Source: Ceratothoa steindachneri (taxonomy: Eukaryota > Arthropoda > Malacostraca > Isopoda > Cymothoidae). Taken from it: 64,000 nucleotides of DNA. Position 1 is the stretch's first letter, and every line of letters starts with the position of its first letter. The stretch lies in the NCBI GenBank assembly GCA_963969495.1, contig OZ018326.1, forward strand, positions 4,827,944 to 4,891,943, in the 5' to 3' direction. The notes under the pieces are model-generated. The model saw nothing but the letters and a program-made list of their open reading frames with translations. It was not told the origin of the DNA and did no database searches. Positions 56,063-64,000 of the stretch are shown piece by piece. Position numbers and translations under genes: made by a program.

Positions 56063-57140
56063 TCAGCTGGCTGCTTTCAAACGCTTGTAGTCTTCGTTCA
56101 GTAGTCTCAGTTGATTTGTTATTTCTTCCGGCATATTTAGGTCAATTTTCTCACTGATAGTGATTTCTCGCTTGTGAAGAGTCACGTTGATTAGATCTAT
56201 TTCATTTATTGCGTGTAGTAATATTGAGGTAAGATGTTCCCAAAGAGTTAGATTTGTTCTATACTTCAGTGCCATGTTTTGTACTCTCCGTGCTTCCCTT
56301 ACCGCTGTATTGATTAAGGTATGCATGCGAATGATGGGGTACAAGAGCAATGATCTCTAGAGGAGTACGTATAATTTTATTTTATTGGACGGTGAAAGCA
56401 GCCTAAAACGGAATAGGGATCGGAGCGTCTTTCTGGCTATAGCGATCTTCTCTTTGAGGAGTATTTTATGTATATCCTCTAGTTGTTATTTTTAGGCCGT
56501 GCACTTTCCCTTAGGTTGAATAATGGTAATGTTCACGCTCCACAACCACTTCCACTGTTAGATTGCGACCCCTCGGAATTATCTTAATCTTGTCGATGTT
56601 TGTCTATATTTTGTTTCTTCTCTCGTAGATGTATATATTTGCTATTTCTCCTTCTGTTCCGTTGGATATATCCCTCGGGTTAGGGTAGTTGCTCGTCACG
56701 ATTTGGGTGATGTCGTCTGTCAGTTGTATATATTGAGCAAAATCGTAATTAGGTCGCTGGGATATATTGCATATAATGCGGAGCTCGAAGATCCCCCATT
56801 TTGTGCCTCTGCTTCCAGGTCGAAGAATTCCCCTTAGATACCGTTTAAGCTAATCATGGCCTTTCGATTATTAAGGAAATTACATAAAATGGTCTTCATG
56901 CCATCCTGCATACCTAGGTCGTAGATCTTTCTTTTCAGGCGTGATATTCAAACCTTGTCAAAGGCCGAGGCCACGTCTCTCAGTACTACATCTACTCTAT
57001 TGCCTTTCGCCTTGGTGATAGTAATCTTCACAGTTATGAGGGCCAGTGCGCTTTCAATGCCGAGTTTCCTTCGAAAACCATGCTGTTGTATGTTATATAG
57101 GTCCTCAGTTTTCTAAGTAGTTCTTAAGTCTGGTCCTGAT
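56063..57140 (-). pseudogene. R1/Jockey-like non-LTR RT, middle and C-terminus
   Basis: Starts near 57100 with NIQQHGFRRKLGIESALAVI, then RVDVVLRDVASAFDKV with the first catalytic Asp (about 56990), KIYDLGMQDGMKTILCNFLN, GGSSSSALYAIY and LTDDITQI at about 56710-56735, the YADD box with its two Asp residues kept but Tyr-Ala changed. The C-terminal domain at 56350-56063 reads LLYPIIRMHTLINTAVREAR, RVQNMALKYRTNLTLWEHLT and ends RLLNEDYKRLKAAS. Three or more frame breaks lie between. The 5' half is missing beyond about 57140. Confidence 0.72.
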
Positions 57141-57149
57141 GAATATAAA

Positions 57150-58560
57150 GTAAATTCAGTCTAATAAATACAATTCTTTTGTAAAATCAATACAAATTTA
57201 GAGGAGCAACATTAAATTTAATATTTAATGAGAAAAAATAAATTTGAGATTAAAATACAAATTTTTCAGTTTCAAATAAAATAATCTTGATCAAATATAT
57301 ACAAGAAAAACAACAGAAGATGGGATATGGAGTAATGCGGCCGGTATTTAGACTTCGCGTGGTTAGTAAACTATTTTCCGGCTGGAGCTGGGTATAACTT
57401 AGAGGTTTTTGTTTCCATATTGCTACTTCCTCTGCCGTACGCGTCAGAGAATTAATAAAGATAGCGGTTATCGACCCGATAAACTAAACTCTCGAAAAGA
57501 GGGCAAGAAAAATATGGGAAGAGATCGTGTAGAAACACGTAGATTTAAGTAGAGTACTGAGGATACAGAATGAAAACTCTACTCAGAACCGGTTTGCAAG
57601 CAGTAAGCTCCACCTAGGGCATACGGAACGGGTAATATATACATATGCATAAATACAAGAGAAACCATACAAGAACAAGAAAACCAAAGCAAGAAAACGA
57701 AAGACAAAGGCATGAATGCCCTAAGTAACCAAGCGTTACTAGAAAATAATAATTAGAAATAACAGATAGATATTAACAAAAGCTATATATATATATATAT
57801 ATATATAAAGACATGAAAAGTTTTATTAAATAAATGAATCAAACTGACTTACCTGAAAAATTGTACACCCATGCAAAAACGACGAGCAAAGAGAAGAAAA
57901 AGAAATAGAATTCATCAGATAAAGAAGAACAGCCAGTCTCCTGGCAACTATTTTCTCCTACACACATACATTCCCCCAACCCCACCAAACCTCTCAAGCT
58001 ATTCTCTCCCTATCACCTTCCTCACTTCTCTTACCTCAAATATTTATAAGTAAACCACCAGATAATGACAATTAAGTCGAAAGTTACCTCGAGCAAATAA
58101 TAAATAACGATGATTTTCTACAATCAGTTCCTGATCAAGAAATATTCACTTATAAAAAGTGAAATATGAAAAAGTTACAAAGAGGTCATTTACTAGCATT
58201 TACTCCAACGTAAACTTAATCAAGCAGCAATCGCTGTCGACTTTAACAAATCATGGGAAAGAAGTATTCTAATATTTGCCTGGTGATGGAGCCTTCTCCT
58301 TAATTTTGTCTTCTTGGTGTTTTCATCGCACTACAGGATCTTTTTGTTACTTTTTATTTCATTGTCCCACTACGGGATCTTTTTAATTTTTTTTCACTTT
58401 TTTATAATCCTGTCCAATTTGGGGATATTTCATCCATTTTCCTAAAGTTTGGTCAGACAGAATATCGGTTTGGGTCTTGTTCTTTGGGTTTTAGGAAGGT
58501 ATCCTTGAGAAAGATGTTGACTGGTTCCAGCCCAGTCTCTTTGTGAAGGCTCTTAGAGGT
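57150..58560. other. Intergenic with (AT)n
   Basis: No gene recognised. A (TA)n run occupies 57783-57807. The plus frame at 57871-58053 is basic and low in complexity. Confidence 0.45.
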
Positions 58561-59350
58561 CGGGTATTCTTGATACCTTGACACGGCATCAGCGGCTGTG
58601 GCTTTGGCCAACATCCTTGTGAATTTTGTCCTTCTTTCCCCGATCTAGGTGACATCTTTGTCCTATTGTATGTTCAGAGTTCTTTCATCGACAGGTTTTG
58701 GTATACTCTCCATAAATTTGGTAAATAGAGTTCGGCTATTACATCCTACTTGGAGTACCCAGGACAGGAGTTCGAAGGCCTCTCCTGTGTGCTTCTCGAA
58801 GGTGATGACAGCTTGCTTGTTGGTTAAGTAGTTAGAGAGGAGTTTTTGTAGATAAGGTGTGAGTCTAAGTCGCGAGATTTTGTATTTTAGGTAGTCGATC
58901 CAGACTTTCTCGAATGCCTTCGTTACCTCTTTGCAGACGATGTTAATTAAGCATCCTATGGCTCGCCCTGTGCTGCATGTTGCAGGATGTGGGTTATGGC
59001 TATCTCCGTGTCCCGCGGTGTTTCCTAAATCCAGGCTATTCATCGCTCAATAGGGACTTTTTGGACAGATATGTCGTTAAAATCTTGTGTAGAATCATAT
59101 CAAAAACCTTCCCAACTCTCTCAAACAATGAGACAAGAAATATATGGATGGGACTGAACTTAACTTTGAATATAGTACGAGCTCATCGCTGATTCGTCAA
59201 TATTCTGAAGAGTTCGGGTCAGTGTTAGGGCGATCCATTCCGCGAAGTCGTTCTTCTGCATCTTTTCAAGGTAAAGGAGGCAAAAGAAATGGGAAACCAC
59301 TTGCTCGGAAATGTTTCGAATTATATTGAAGAAGCCGGGGTTGGTGTTCA
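58560..59350 (-). pseudogene. R1/Jockey-like non-LTR RT, central part
   Basis: The minus frame at 59043-58663 reads RAIGCLINIVCKEVTKAFEK, VWIDYLKYKISRLRLTPYLQ, KLLSNYLTNKQAVITFEKHT and FTKFMESIPKPVDERTLNIQ. The KAFDKVW block has Glu for the first catalytic Asp. The YADD box directly after NIQ reads stop-Asp-Lys-Asp at about 58650. Further on, RRTKFTRMLAKATAADAVS in the next frame continues the thumb. Upstream, at 59351-59050, remnants of earlier RT blocks appear (DTEIAITHIL, SHCLREWEGF) with many stops. The KPVDERTLNIQYADD-type block sets it apart from the other RTs here. Confidence 0.7.
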
Positions 59351-59489
59351 ATCATTTTGACGTCGTTATAAATGCCGCTGCCAATGCCTCCCTCCTCCTA
59401 TCTTTGGATGCATATGCCACTGTTCTTACCTTCCTTTAGCTGATGCGGCGGTCGGACACTCGCAGGTTTTCGGTGAGAGGGTTGCTTAA

Positions 59490-59870
59490 CCGACCTGCCA
59501 GAACTTCCTGCTTGTGCTCCCCTCACTATTGTATCCACGCCCCTGTGTGTCCCACAAAAGTAAGCTTTGGAGCAGTCGCTAAAGGAAACCCTGTATACTA
59601 GGGAGTTCTTATTGATTTTGATCCGAGATTTAAAGTGGCAGATGCCTCTGACTTTTACGCCAACTCGAAGACCGACTCTAGTGGATTGCGAAGGAGAGAT
59701 GGCTAATAGAACTTTATATTAGGCCTTACTTCGCCTGCTGCTGTAGAACACTGGCCGATGTTAATCGTCTTGCTTCTTGCCCTCTTGATGAGATAGTTAA
59801 TTTCGGATCTATCTCTCTCGGTTAAGCACACACTAACAAAATTCACTTTCAGACAGGCTCCTCATTAAGA
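59490..59870 (-). pseudogene. Possible Penelope GIY-YIG endonuclease fragment
   Basis: The minus strand at about 59650-59530 is open and reads GVKVRGICHFKSRIKINKNS then LVYRVSFSDCSKAYFCGTHR. GIY-YIG nucleases of Penelope elements have kSG.Y.v.C.dC...YiGqT.R; here SLVY, S-x-x-DC, AYFCGT-HR fit that spacing, with the first Cys replaced by Phe. The preceding residues ERDRSEINYLIKRARSKTIN could be the RT-nuclease linker. It is on the same strand as, and just upstream of, the RT at 58560-59350 but is a different family. Confidence 0.4.
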
Positions 59871-59879
59871 AAGACGAAC

Positions 59880-60395
59880 GGTGATCAAAAGTGGTAACGC
59901 CCATTTTCTTTCCCCAAAATACTCAGACATTATAGTACATTAAAACATTCGGTTATATCACTTAAGTAAGCACAACTATTTTCCATTTGCATTTACAATG
60001 TGCTCCAATCAGCGAGGGAGGCCCTTTTTAACTCAACTACAGTCCACCCATTTACATCCTCAAGCAGTCATCCGTGGATAGGATTCACAACGTAACAACT
60101 CGATCTTACATCAGAAAAGTCATCTTCTTTCCATCCGCGTTCGCATTCACTCCTTCCACGGAAAATGACTTAAGCTCACCTAATCCCTCTCTTCATCTTA
60201 CCTAACTTCAAGTTTAAAAGGATGGTATGTTATTTACTTGTTTATTAATCCAAATTATATTTTATTTAGTGACCACCATGATGAACTATCTCGAATCCAG
60301 AATTTTGATTCATATGCATGAGAAGAATTATTTATTCCTAAGGAAATGATTGACCCCCCCCCAATGGAATAGAACCATATTTCCTCAAAGCAAAC
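59880..60395. other. Intergenic, no feature seen
   Basis: No coding, RNA or repeat signal recognised. Confidence 0.45.

Positions 60396-60399
<4 letters not shown>

Positions 60400-60464
<65 letters not shown>
60400..60464. repeat. (AT)n microsatellite
   Basis: Pure AT dinucleotide run of 65 bp. Confidence 0.97.
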
Positions 60465-60469
<5 letters not shown>

Positions 60470-61060
60470 AGAATAGGCTCTCGACGATATACCATATATA
60501 ACTATTCGTTGAGGGAATTATTCTAATATTTCGAGTGCGTGGTAATCTGATTGACCGAGGTTAGTTAAAAAGGGAAGGTGGGCTGGAGAGGCTTATTTAT
60601 CTGCAATATGCCTAAAAACTGGAACGAAGCACAAGGATAAATAATATGGCTACCATTAATAAAATAGAGTTTTATTAATTAAACTATCAACAACACATAA
60701 AAAAATGTTTACATAAACGCAGAATGAAAAGGGTCGTGGGTAGCTAGTATTACCTCAATACATATGATTATGTTGATCATTTGATTATAGGGAAAACTAA
60801 CCTCTAATACAAACTTAACCATAAAAGAGACCCGGAACAATGAAATAATATAAAATTAGTACATATGGGAAAAAAGAATTCATGCGTAAATTAATGGGTA
60901 CAAATATATACACATACGAAAAAAAAAATAGACATTGAGCCACAAAATTCAGACACATACATTAACTAATTATATTACAGGAGAATCTAATTTAAGTCGT
61001 ACAAGACGGTATATACATACATAGAGATCCTAATCCTATGAATCACAAATTAATCTTCAA
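60470..61060. other. Presumed 3' end/LTR region of the second Gmr1-like element
   Basis: Non-coding stretch downstream (minus strand) of the RNase H stop at about 61062. Short words shared with 22.0-22.1 kb beside the first copy (AATACAAACTTAA, GGGTACA) hint at a related LTR. LTR ends cannot be set because the 5' LTR lies outside the window. Confidence 0.35.
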
Positions 61061-61061
61061 T

Positions 61062-62713
61062 ATTTGGTAACGCATTCTTACTGAGTGCGTCAGCGACCTA
61101 ACTATCAGAACCTTTTATGTAATTTATCTTAAATTGGTTCTCTTGCAAGAGTAGACTCCAGCGCATAATTCTGCCGTTTTAGTGGCGTACATTCCGAATA
61201 TAGGTCAACGTGCGGTGGTGAGTTCCTATCTGAAATTCTTTTCCTATCAAATATTTCTAAAACTTGTCAATAACCAAAATAATAGCTAAAGCTTCTTTCT
61301 CTATAGTGGCATATCTCTTTTCGCGGGGTAATAACTGGCGACTAGCATATGCAACTGGATGACTCGTTCCGTCATCCTCATATGGAAGGAGTACACCTCC
61401 AATGCCCTCGCTTCTCGCGTCGGTCTTAATCCCAAAGGATTTTTCCGGGTTGGGCAACTTTAAAATGGGGGCAGAAATGAGCTTACTTTTGAGCTTGTTG
61501 AAAAGAGGAGCAGCGAAATCATTCGAACGTAGTCGATCGGGGGAATTCTTTTTTAAAAGGGTGCTGAGGGGCACCGAAATTGCAGCGAAGTTTGGGACAA
61601 ATCGCCGATAGTAAGAAGCTGATTCTAGGAATGATCTTAATTGCTTCTTAGTATTTGGGAGGGGCATTTCGGCGATTGCCTCAATCTTGTCTTCCTGTGG
61701 ACCTAACTGGCTTTGTCCTATTTTAAAACATAAGTATTTTATGGTTTCGTGGGCAAAATGGCATTTGCTGGGGCCAATAGTGAGGCCATTTTCGCGCAGT
61801 CGCTCGAAGAGAGATAATAGGGTAGTTAAATGATAACTCCATTCACGTGTAGCGACGTAGACGTTATCTAACTAAAAGGAGAAATTCGGTGGTCCATCTA
61901 ACAACCTTCTCATGAGACGGTTATAGTTACTACAAGCGGTCACGAGGCCAAAAGGAAGGCCTTTCTCAGTTGCAAAGGCGGTATATGCTTTCATATCAGG
62001 CCGGAGGGGAATTTGGTAATACGCTTGCACAAAATCAAGTTCTGAGATGAACTTGGCGTTTCAAAAAGGCGGAGGTTTTGATCTACCAACGGGATGGGCT
62101 TGGCGTCGAACACAGTTACCGAATTTAACTTCCGGAAGTCGATGCACATCCGATAAGAGCCATCAGGTTTCTTGACCATGACGATTGGGGAACAATAACT
62201 AAAGGTGGAAGGTTCTATTATATCTAATCTAATCAAATTATCGACTTTGGCGTTAAAAGCTTGGTGCAAATGAATCGGCATGGGATAGGGTTTTGAACGG
62301 ACAGGTTCTAAGGTCGTTAATTTAATATCATGCTCGAAACTAGTAGCGCATCTGGCTTCTCTGAAATAACGTCGTCGAACTGGCATAATAATTCTTGTAG
62401 CTAACTCTTTTGATGTGGTGTAAGCTGCGCGTCGATATCCAGGTCAGAGGGTTCAAAAGATGCGCCTGGCAGGGAAGGAAGGGGGGTAATCGGCATAAGG
62501 TTGGATGCACACTGTATGTATGTCATTAAGACACTCCGCGGGGTAATCCTCTTCAAGCGCCGATGTTTCGTCCAGTGCTACGAACGTATCTCCATGGGCG
62601 CGTCGGTGGTACTTTTCAACAAGTTGACGTGGTAGAGCTTTTTGCCTGTTGGGGTACCAATGAGGTGATCTACCGGTCCTCATAACTCGCGGACCGAGTA
62701 CGGACCTTTCCAT
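61062..62713 (-). pseudogene. Linker, RT and RNase H of Gmr1-like element, broken
   Basis: After the integrase a linker in mixed frames reads GPYSVREL, TGKKLYHVNLLKST, then LTPHQKS and LLCQFDDVISEKP, as seen before RT in this group. RT starts SFEHDIKLTTLEPVRSKPYP, then FSYCSPIVMVKKPDGSYRMC with CIDFRKLNSVTVFDAKPIPL (62386-62060). After a shift come EKGLPFGLVTACSNYNRLMR and FSF-stop-LDNVYVATREW (61863-61880): the YLDD box has a stop for Tyr and Asn for the second Asp. Then QLRSFLESASYYRRFVPNF (61650) and RNase H: FGIKTDARSEGIGGVLL with its Asp, RYATIEKEALAII with its Glu, IGTHHRTLTYI where TDH has become THH, and VADALSKN near the end. At least five stops or shifts. Confidence 0.82.
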
Positions 62714-62717
62714 TGGC

Positions 62718-63990
62718 TCAGTAATTTATTACTTGCTGTGGGAAGGAGCAGGAGTACTTCATCACCGCGCTTAAATTTCCAATCTTCGGACCTGACATCA
62801 AAATAGGTTTTGTATTTCTCCAAATTGACATCGGCATTTTCATAGGCGATGTTTGCGCATTTTTGAGCATCTGGCGTAGATCCAAGACATAGGCGTAGGA
62901 TGACTGGAGTTCTTGATCCAGTTGGGGCTTGATTAGCAACTCCTTTAAAATGCTGAGTGGTCCGCGTACATTACATCCATAAAGAAGCTCGAACAAGGCG
63001 AAGCCTAATGTACGGTGAGGAATTTCTCGATAGGTGAATAGGGCCACCGTTAGATATCGGTGCCATTCGCGGGGCTGCTCGGCACAAATCTTCTTAATAA
63101 GGGATTTTAAATTTCCATTTAATTTTTCGCACATCCCGTTTTTCTGTGGCCGAAAGGGTGTGGTAAAAAGGAGCTTTACTATGAGCAGCTTCCCTACGTA
63201 CTCCATCAACTCGGAGGTAAATTGTCGTCCTCTGTCTGAGAGTATTTCCTTAGGGACCCTTACCCTTAAAAAGATGGAAATGAGGGCTTCGGCGCAAGAA
63301 ATACTATTGATTCGGCGAAGGGGGAAAGCCTCGGGCAAACGGGTAGCAAAGTCAACTAAGGTAAAAATATAGCTGTGCCCTTCGCTCGAAGGAGGGTGGA
63401 TAGGGCCAACCAGGTCCATGGCCACTCTGGAGAAGGGTTCAGTTATGACTGGTCCCCTTTGTAAGGGATCAGATTTGACCCGCCTCTTAGCGGACGTATT
63501 CTGACACACATTCGCACGATCGACAATGCTTTAAGATGTCAGCTGCAGCCCCCGGCTAATAAAAATATTTAAAAATACGCTGACCCGTTTTAATATGACC
63601 AAAATGACTGGAAAAGATGCTGTCATGAACTATATTTAGCACTATAGGTACATGGGATCGTGGAAGGCATAAGACAGTTGTAGCAGCGTTATTAGTGTCC
63701 TCGGCGGATCGGTACAGTAGACAACCTTGCTCCGGGTACCTTATTACTTTGGGTCCACGGACAGTCTCCGTGTCCTTGTTTTGGGCTTTATCCCATAAGG
63801 GTGTTAGTGCTTCACACTCCTTTTGTGCGGACTTAAAGTCCTGGTTAAGGATCTCCGAGAATTCGGACGGTATCGGAGTTCTGAGAGGGACGGACTCCTG
63901 AGCTTCCCTCTTAGCTTGGCCTCGAGTAAGGGCGGCCGGGACACAGGGTCGGAGCTTACTTGAGGGCTCTGTCCTATAAGTACGGAACAA
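62718..63990 (-). pseudogene. Integrase of Gmr1-like element, nearly intact
   Basis: The frame 63990-63556 covers the region before the core and the zinc-binding block: HDSIFSSHFGHIKTGQRIFK, then WPGAAADILKHCRSC across a frame break, giving the HHCC set. The 263-codon frame 63509-62718 is the catalytic core and tail: RVAMDLVGPIHPPSSEGHSY (first Asp), KEILSDRGRQFTSELMEYVG (second Asp), NGMCEKLNGNLKSLIKKICA (Glu), REIPHRTLGFALFELLYGCN, and a C-terminal part with SSYAYVLDLRQML. All three catalytic residues are present. Only the break at about 63530 and one near 62870 separate it from a continuous frame. It is the best preserved protein of this size in the window. Confidence 0.85.
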
Positions 63991-64000
63991 AATTTTTTGG

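Larger units (their letters stand above)
61062..63990 (-). mobile_element. Gmr1-like Ty3/gypsy element with order integrase-RT-RNase H
   Basis: The minus strand, read from the right edge, gives the zinc-binding integrase N-terminus, integrase core and tail (63990-62718), a linker (62713-62390), RT (62386-61670) and RNase H (61667-61062), ending in a stop. There is no break in the chain of domains between integrase and RT. In ordinary gypsy elements integrase is last; this order is known from copia and from the Gmr1 group within Ty3/gypsy. gag and protease would lie past the right edge. The integrase is clearly homologous to the copy at 19 kb. Confidence 0.82.

Noticed and set aside
1..64000. 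CRISPR array, bacterial operons, rRNA genes or intact tRNA genes
   Set aside because: No regularly spaced identical repeats, no clustered same-strand intact genes with ribosome sites, and no conserved rRNA words were seen. The only tandem repeats are microsatellites and two minisatellite-like regions.

Overview
This window is AT-rich animal DNA. I found no intact host gene and no bacterial-style operon in it. Nearly every reading frame I can name is a decayed transposable element. The mix of families (Ty3/gypsy with a Gmr1-like gene order, R1/Jockey-like and CR1-like non-LTR elements, Penelope, Tc1/mariner/IS630, piggyBac, hAT, Merlin) and two multicopy invertebrate protein families of unknown function suggest an arthropod, perhaps a crustacean or chelicerate. 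The species cannot be fixed from the sequence alone.

Layout. 1-10 kb: a Tc1-like remnant, a ZBED5-like hAT transposase, a Merlin (IS1595/ISXO2-type) element with long inverted ends, a hAT-like terminus, an internally deleted Tc1-like copy, long (AT)n tracts and a possible degenerate hammerhead ribozyme core. 10-17.5 kb: two minus-strand R1/Jockey-like non-LTR elements, with a 460-bp direct repeat at either side. 17.5-22.7 kb: a minus-strand Gmr1-like gag-protease-integrase element with repeated flanks. 22.8-27.2 kb: an IS630/mariner copy joined to a third non-LTR element, then a fourth non-LTR tail. 27.6-31.5 kb: a Penelope-like element split by a 2.6-kb CR1-like LINE. 33.1-37.6 kb: a gene of an unknown multicopy family split by a 3.28-kb piggyBac element flanked by TTAA. 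38.7-46.5 kb: a tRNA-like relic, a LINE fragment, a second piggyBac fragment, a mariner with ends but a deleted core, another IS630-like relic and a minisatellite. 48.2-49.6 kb: a broken copy of a second unknown family. 54.9-59.9 kb: a mariner-like fragment, two more non-LTR elements and a possible Penelope endonuclease piece. 61.0-64 kb: a second Gmr1-like element whose pol order is integrase, reverse transcriptase, RNase H. It runs off the right edge.

The main interest is archaeological. Two nested insertions can be undone on paper at base level: piggyBac at TTAA restores a host-element reading frame, and CR1 with an ACTTTC repeat restores a Penelope frame. The integrase-before-RT order of the gypsy element is directly readable. 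Most of the reverse transcriptases whose catalytic box can be read have lost it, so the region looks like a quiet repeat graveyard.
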